A DNA stretch of 64,000 nucleotides, taken from assembly GCF_042477335.2 (NCBI RefSeq), contig NC_091245.1:223075501-223139500 (forward strand). The letters run 5' to 3'. The notes under the pieces were generated by a model. The model had not been told where the DNA came from, ran no database searches, and worked only from the letters and a program-made list of their open reading frames with translations. The position numbers and the translations under genes were made by a program. Shown in pieces: positions 58,861 through 64,000 of this stretch. Origin of the DNA: Ovis canadensis. Taxonomy: Eukaryota; Chordata; Mammalia; Artiodactyla; Bovidae. Within the stretch, counting starts at the first letter, position 1; every line of letters starts with the position of its first letter.

Positions 58861-58985
58861 CAGGGTTGGGAAAATCCCCTCGAGAAGGGAAAGGCTACCC
58901 ACTCCAGTATTCTGGCTTGGGAAATTCCATGGACTGTATAGTCCACGGGGTCACAAAGAGTCAGACATGACTGAGCGACTTTCAC
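58861..58985 (+). repeat. Bov-tA SINE, 5'-truncated
   Basis: 'agggttgggaaaatcccctc ... cagacatgactgagcgactttcac'; the tRNA head is missing. Confidence 0.9.
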
Positions 58986-59074
58986 TTCACTCACTGCTAC
59001 TCTGATGCTGTCTCTCCTGAGTCTTTGAGCAAAGCTTCCAGATTTATATTCTGTTCTTCCTTATAAAATTTTCA

Positions 59075-59482
59075 TACTGAATTAAGTCAGAAAAAGAAGG
59101 AGAAATATCATATAACATCCTTTATACGTGGAATCTAAAAAGAAATGATACAAGTGAACTTACTTACAAAACAGAAAGAGACCTACAGACTTGGAGAACT
59201 AACATGGTTTCAGGGGTGGAGAACGGATGGGAGAAGGGGATAGTTGGGGAGTTTGAGGTGAATATACACACACTGCTGTGTTTAAAATGGATAACCAGCA
59301 AGGACCCACTGTATAGCACGTGGAGCTCTGTTCAATGCTGTGTGTGGCCTGGATGGGATGGAGTTTGGGGAGAATGGTTACACGTATATATGTGGCTCGG
59401 TCCCTTCGCTGTTCACCTGAGAGTGTCACAACATTGTTCGTTAATCCACTATACTTCAGTGCAAAATAGAAGGTTAAAAAAA
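59075..59482 (+). repeat. L1 3'-UTR fragment
   Basis: 'gaattaagtcagaaaaagaagg ... tatacgtggaatctaaaaag' and the terminal 'cactatacttcagtgcaaaat' plus A-rich tail match an artiodactyl L1 3' end. The reading frames on both strands here are incidental. Confidence 0.85.
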
Positions 59483-59839
59483 CACAAGTTTTATCAGGGA
59501 CTCTCATTAGCTACATTCTGTATTCTGTATTCCAAATGCTTTAACTAGGCACTTAAGTCACCCATATTGGGCCTCAGCCTATGTTTCCAAATTTACACCT
59601 ACTTTCCCCTCTCCATTCAAGAGCTGCTTTCCCCCTGAGGTGAAGAAAGTTCATCCAATCCACATGTTCATATATTAGCCTCCTTTCACATTAAAGCCCC
59701 AGGTTAAATGCTAGCCAGCTTGATCTCTTCTTTGGCTCCCTTCTTATATCTTTTGTAATTATACAAAAGCCTTCTTATAGCCTTTTGTAATTCCTACCTT
59801 GTTTTATGGTGTTTATATATAGATCTTTTGTGCCCTGTT

Positions 59840-59945
59840 TGACTCTACACTATGTGAGCCAGAAAGCAGATCTTCTCCTTGAGTCCCTCATATCTCTCAG
59901 TTTAGTGCTGTGCGTATAATAGAGCCTGAATAAATATTTGTAGGG
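59840..59945 (+). repeat. L2 3'-end remnant
   Basis: 'ctatgtgagccagaaagcagatc ... agtgctgtgcgtataatagagcctgaataaatatttg' follows L2. Confidence 0.7.
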
Positions 59946-60084
59946 GTTATGAGCGCATATATAAAATGATGGTATCAGATAGTTTGAGCATTTATACTAT
60001 GGACTCTATGATATTGCCTCTTATATTTAAGAGTGTCTGAACTTTGAAAGTTTTTATTCATGTAAAAATCTAATAATTGTGCAT

Positions 60085-60297
60085 ATGCTGTGCTTAGTTG
60101 CTCAGTTGTGTTCAACTCTTTTGCGACCCCATGGACTGCAGCCTGCCAGGTGCCTCTGCCCTTGGGGATTCTCCAGGCAAGAATAGTGGAGTGGATTGCC
60201 ATGCCCTCTTCCAAGGGATCTTCCCAACCCAGGAATTGAACCCAGGTCTCCCACATTGTGGGCGGATTCTTTACCAACTGAGCCACCACGGAAGCTC
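60085..60297 (-). repeat. Bov-tA SINE, minus strand, 13-bp target duplication
   Basis: Reverse complement with head at 60297. The flanks 'aataattgtgcat' (60072-60084) and 'aatagttgtgcat' (60298-60310) differ at one base. Confidence 0.93.
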
Positions 60298-60580
60298 AAT
60301 AGTTGTGCATGAGATTCAGTAATTCAGCGTTACAGAGTAAATGATTCTAGAACCCTGAATAACTAAGATACTCAGGAAATAGGGTGTTCTGAATAATTTA
60401 ATTTTCTGGTTAACTTGGAGTTAGGCAAAAAATCTTTTTCTGTTTCATTTCTTGTTGAAAAATTCTTTCTAAATATGCTAATTTCTGATTGTAGGCAGAG
60501 TATTGTTACAGTTTTTGATAAATGAGATTATTAGACTGCCTTAGGGTAATTACTGCATACCTTAATTCTTATTTTACATT

Positions 60581-60582
<2 letters not shown>

Positions 60583-60644
<62 letters not shown>

Positions 60645-60645
60645 A
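60583..60645. repeat. (TA)n(CA)n microsatellite
   Basis: About 24 TA units followed by a short CA run. Confidence 0.96.
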
Positions 60646-61084
60646 AGTTTTTGAGCTTGAATTGTGTTTCTAAGGTTCTTTTCACTATATTTAGCTCTGG
60701 ATTTTATTTTTGTCTGGGAACAAATATCTGATATGTATATTTTTGTAATCTTAATCATAGAAAGAGTCAGAATATGTGCTCTTTTTGTTTTAATGAATTT
60801 ATTCTTCACTTTCAGTTGAACGTTTCCACAGTCTTGTGCTTTGTAATTTTGGTAAAATTTTTGTTCCATCAGATATGTTATAGCTATAGCTATATTAGTA
60901 TGTAAATATTTGTATAACTTATATTTAGCATATATAATAATTTCTTGTTGCTTAACCTTTGATTTGACCTCTTCTCTCAAAATTATTTCTGGTTTAAAAG
61001 TTTTCCTGAATTATATGTAGTTTCAAATTTGTAATGTAATCGTTTTACCTCTGAAGTAATCTTTTGCCTTTCTTACTTTTTCAG

Positions 61085-61198
61085 AAGTTTTCAAAAATCA
61101 CAATAATCTTTAGGTAATACTAAGAAAATCATGAACACCAAAGATTTTGTGGTTCTTCCACGGGGAAAACCTGGAAATTCTGTAAAGCTAAAATATAA
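61085..61198 (+). CDS. ZBBX: Start-codon exon of a host gene (tentatively ZBBX)
   Basis: A pyrimidine-rich acceptor ('ctttcttactttttcag', AG at 61083-61084) and consensus donor ('taa|gtaagt' after 61198) bound a 114-bp exon. The in-frame stop TAA at 61104-61106 precedes ATG 61131, so translation begins here. Position -3 is A, a fair initiation context. The 22 complete codons read [14 protein letters not shown], then GNSVKLKY, with 2 nt of the next codon (phase 2 exit). From memory this resembles the N-terminus of ZBBX, a B-box zinc-finger protein expressed in ciliated cells; the X-box promoter 10 kb upstream supports a ciliary gene. Only this one coding exon is in the window, so the protein's domains are not visible. 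The exon call is firmer than the name. Confidence 0.6.
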
Positions 61199-61202
61199 GT
61201 AA

Positions 61203-61594
61203 GTACATATATGTTTATTACTTAAGTAGAAGCAGTTGCTAAAGTTTCTATATATTATCATTTAAATACTTTTGATGTGAAACTGTTAGAGTTGAAGTTA
61301 AATTTTGTCAATTCTCATCTCCATTTTCTTCACATTGCTCTATTTTTATAAGAGTAGGTTTGAAATATTATAAATCTATCATGGTTTAAAATGAGGACTA
61401 AAAATATTTATGGCACAAGAATCTATGCAAATTGGGATCATCAACTATTGAAGCAATTTAACAGTTACTAATTTTACTAACACTTATTCAAAATTATAAA
61501 AGAATCACCCTGAGGAACTGAAAGAAGTTGAATTTGAGAGAGACTGTCAAGGTGAGAAACCTTTAAACAGGGAAAAGAAATCACTAACTACACT
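61203..61594. other. Start of second intron; nothing recognised
   Basis: AT-rich intronic sequence between the exon and a BovB fragment. Confidence 0.5.
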
Positions 61595-61596
61595 GA

Positions 61597-62158
61597 GCCT
61601 TGACTAGACGGATCTTTGTTGGCAAAGTAATGTCTCTGCTTTTGAATATGCTATCTAGGTTGGTCATAACTTTCCTTCCAAGGAGTAAGCATCTTTTAAT
61701 TTCATGGCTGCAGTCACCATCTGCAGTGATTTCGGATCCCCCCAAAATAAAGTCTGATACTGTTTCCACTGTTTCCTCATCTATTTCCCATGAAGTGATG
61801 GGACCAGATGCCATGATCTTAGTTTTATGAATGTTGAGCTTTAAGCCAATGTTTTCACTCTCCTCTTTCACTTTCATCAAGAGGCTTTTTAGTTCCTCCT
61901 CACTTTCTGCCATAAGGGTGGTGTCATCTGCATATCTGAGGTTATTGATCTTTCTCCCAGCAATCTTGCTTCCAGCTTGTGCTTCTTCCAGCCCAGCGTT
62001 TCTCATGATGTACTCTGCATAGAAGTTAAATAAGCAGGGTGACAATATACAGCCTTGACGTACTCCTTTTCCTATTTGGAACCAGTCTGTTGTTCCATGT
62101 CCAGTTCTAACTGTTGCTTCCTGACCTGCATACAGGTTTCTCAAGAGGCAGGTCAGGT
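61597..62158 (-). mobile_element. BovB internal fragment lacking its 3' end
   Basis: The minus-strand 186-codon frame (62144-61584) encodes 'GVRQGCILSPCLFNFYAEYI' (motif B), 'LRYADDTTLMAESEEE' (YADD present) and 'SDFILGGSEITADGDCSHEI'. The element stops at 'ccttgactagacgg', about 430 bp short of the normal 3' end and tail repeats. Target-primed insertions keep the 3' end, so this copy was trimmed later or arrived by another route. Confidence 0.92.
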
Positions 62159-62189
62159 AATGTAATGTATCTATTTCAGTGCTACTCTC

Positions 62190-62278
62190 TCAGTATGTAT
62201 ACTAATGGCTGATTCATGCTGATATATGGCAGAAACCAACATAACATTGTAAAGCAATTATCCTCTCATTAAAAAGTT
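62190..62278 (+). repeat. L1 3' terminal fragment
   Basis: 'ggctgattcatgctgatatatggcagaaacc ... attgtaaagcaattatcc' is an L1 3' UTR end, immediately followed by another L1 copy. Confidence 0.85.
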
Positions 62279-62761
62279 CTAATGAGGTGGATGAAACTGG
62301 AGCCTATTATACAGAGTGAAGTAAGCCAGAAAGAAAAACACCAATACAATATACTAACGCATATATGTGGGATTTAGAAAGATGGTAACAATAACCATGT
62401 ATGCAAGACAGCAAAAGAGACACAGATGTATAGAACAGTCTTTTGGACTCTGTGGGAGAGGGAGAGGGTGGGATGACTTGGGAGAATGGCACTGAAACAT
62501 GTATAATATCATATGTGAAACGAATCGCCAGTCCAGGTTCGATGCGATACTGGATGCTTGGGGCTGGTGCACTGGGACAACCCAGAGGGATGGTACGGGG
62601 AGGGAGAAGGGAGGGGGGTTCAGGATGGGGAACACGTGTATACCCGTGGCAGATTCATGTTGATGTATGGCAAAACCAATACAATATTGTAAATTAATTA
62701 ACCTTCAATTAAAATAAATAAATTTATATTAAAAAAGAAAGAAATTAAAAAATATATATAA
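62279..62761 (+). mobile_element. Young L1 3' end, 5'-truncated
   Basis: 'agttctaatgaggtggatgaaactgg' (ORF2 C-terminus) through the G-rich 3' UTR ('gggaggggggttcaggatgggg') to an A-rich tail near 62761. It closely matches the 3' end of the intact L1 at 18869-19330, so it belongs to the same young lineage. Confidence 0.9.
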
Positions 62762-63325
62762 AAAAGTATATCAATGACTACCCTTGCACTTTGCAATGTT
62801 AAAGGACATTATGTTGAATCAGTTCTCTTAGGAAGGGTACCTTCTGTCCTATATTGCCTGGAAGATGCATTCAGCCTGAACCAAGCAATTCTGGGTATTG
62901 TGGGAATTTCAGGACTTGTAGGGGTACCAAAGGGTTCAATGTACTCTTCCCCTTTGAGGTTATCTAGAGTCACTGGAAATTTCCAAGGCCTTCCTCTCAA
63001 ACATTATTCAGGACCAGCCAGCATGGGCTATGGGCGGAGTATTGATTTTTTAATTTTAGTTGCTGAGTTCCTTGATCCAGATCAATAGTACTGTGGTTAC
63101 TTAGTGTCTTTAGAGCTTTCTTAACTCTCACTTCACCTTTGAAATATTGTGTGTAAAAGCATTGTGTCAACTGGAAGATGTTATATGGCATTGTCATTAT
63201 TAGGTTTATTAGCTTTTGGTAGGGAATGGAGCTATCTAATTGCTAGTATTGCCAATTTTCCTTTTTTTAATGCAAAAGAAATGGGCCATGCATTTTGGTG
63301 ATCTGTTTTAAGTCTGTGTGTATTT
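62762..63325. other. No exon recognised
   Basis: A 104-codon plus-strand frame (62774-63088) is uninterrupted but has no recognised motif, and its start abuts the L1 tail. I treat it as chance. Confidence 0.45.
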
Positions 63326-63329
63326 ACCT

Positions 63330-63560
63330 TTAAATATTCATTCAACATTTGTTAAGTACATATATTCTACACACTGTGCTAAGGAATGATGGATACAAAA
63401 GGAGGAAGTCACAGTCTTTGCCCTCAGGTAGCTTGTGGAGGAGGTGAATATATAAAATCGTATCTTCAAAGTCATGTGAAACATGGTGTGATATTAAAAC
63501 ACAGGCAATTATGAGAACATAGCCCAAACTGCTAGGGCAGAGGTGAGGAGGTCTTCAAGT
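63330..63560 (+). repeat. Ancient L2/MIR-type remnant
   Basis: 'attcattcaacatttgttaag ... cacactgtgctaaggaatgatgg ... ctttgccctcaggtagcttgtgg' follows the widespread 'attcaacaaatatttattgag...gccctcaaggagctta' consensus. Confidence 0.7.
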
Positions 63561-63569
63561 TTTGCCTGA

Positions 63570-64000
63570 AAGATGCAGTTACTTGGGTGGTTGCTGGGTG
63601 AAATGTCTGCAAAGGCACACAGACACGTAGTCTGGGGACTTTCAGGCATAGCCAGTTCGCTAAGATGTATAGAACAAAATTGGAGAGAATTGCAAGTCGC
63701 CTAGTTAATAAATTAACTTGTATGCCACACTAAGGAGTTTTGGATTTGTCTTGGAGATGAGGGGGCGTCCCTGTTCCCTGGCCTGTATGTCTCCTTGATT
63801 TACCCATGATTCACAACCTATAGAGACTAGGCTTGGATCCCCCATTCTAAGGTCATTGCTCTGGAGTTTCTTTTCTTGCCCTTTTCTTGTTCCAAGTTTT
63901 TTGTTTGTTTGTTTGACATTGTCTTCAGAAGTGTCTTAATGTTGTCTGACATGTTAGAGTTCTCCAACTCCTCTCTCTGTTTCCCAGCCCCCACGCAGTT
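63570..64000. other. No exon recognised
   Basis: Intronic DNA up to the window edge; includes a (gttt)n run at about 63900-63915. Confidence 0.45.

Noticed and set aside
62774..63088. 104-codon plus-strand open frame near the putative gene
   Set aside because: No recognised motif; the start lies at the end of an L1 tail and there is no splice signal tying it to the exon at 61085. Length is unremarkable for chance.

Overview
This window is nuclear DNA from a ruminant, most likely a bovid such as cattle. The evidence is the repeat content: RTE-type BovB LINEs, Bov-A2 and Bov-tA SINEs, older artiodactyl tRNA-Glu SINEs (CHR-2-like), a ruminant-type L1 lineage and one solo retroviral LTR. Nothing bacterial is present: no operons, CRISPR array or tRNA/rRNA cluster. 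Most long reading frames belong to retrotransposons or lie antisense to them.

Layout. 1-4480 is non-coding sequence with scattered SINEs, a BovB 3' fragment and a perfect 52-bp tandem duplication. 4486-12755 is an old, decayed plus-strand L1 whose ORF2 is broken by two nested BovB elements, one with an inverted 5' segment. 12760-18850 is mostly unassigned, with one BovB fragment and several SINEs. 18869-26639 is the standout: a full-length minus-strand L1 with open ORF1 (308 aa) and ORF2 (1272 aa), all the endonuclease, reverse transcriptase and cysteine-motif residues I could check, and a GC-rich 5' UTR with internal repeats. 26650-50570 is largely non-genic: a solo LTR with a 4-bp target duplication (29113-29592), ancient L2/MIR/MER5 remnants, an old L1 (38180-40206), two neighbouring BovB copies (42620-45060) and many SINEs.

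The only host-gene evidence is on the plus strand in the last 14 kb. A short CpG island (about 50580-50840) carries clustered RFX X-box-like motifs and a good splice donor (after 50724). A well-formed exon (61085-61198) then holds an in-frame stop, a start codon at 61131 and 22 complete codons before a consensus donor. The encoded N-terminus resembles, from memory, the ciliary gene ZBBX; this fits the X-box promoter but is tentative. The roughly 10.4-kb first intron contains Bov-A2/Bov-tA SINEs, a twin-primed L1 carrying a BovB insertion, and other L1 3' ends.

The repeats illustrate one another's mechanisms: L1 supplies its own endonuclease/RT, BovB is thought to mobilise the Bov-tA and Bov-A2 SINEs that share its 3' end, and two elements show the 5' inversions typical of twin priming. 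I found no convincing previously undescribed system. The best leads are the apparently intact L1, an antisense ORF in its 5' UTR, a BovB RT with its catalytic motif precisely removed, and the X-box promoter/exon pair.
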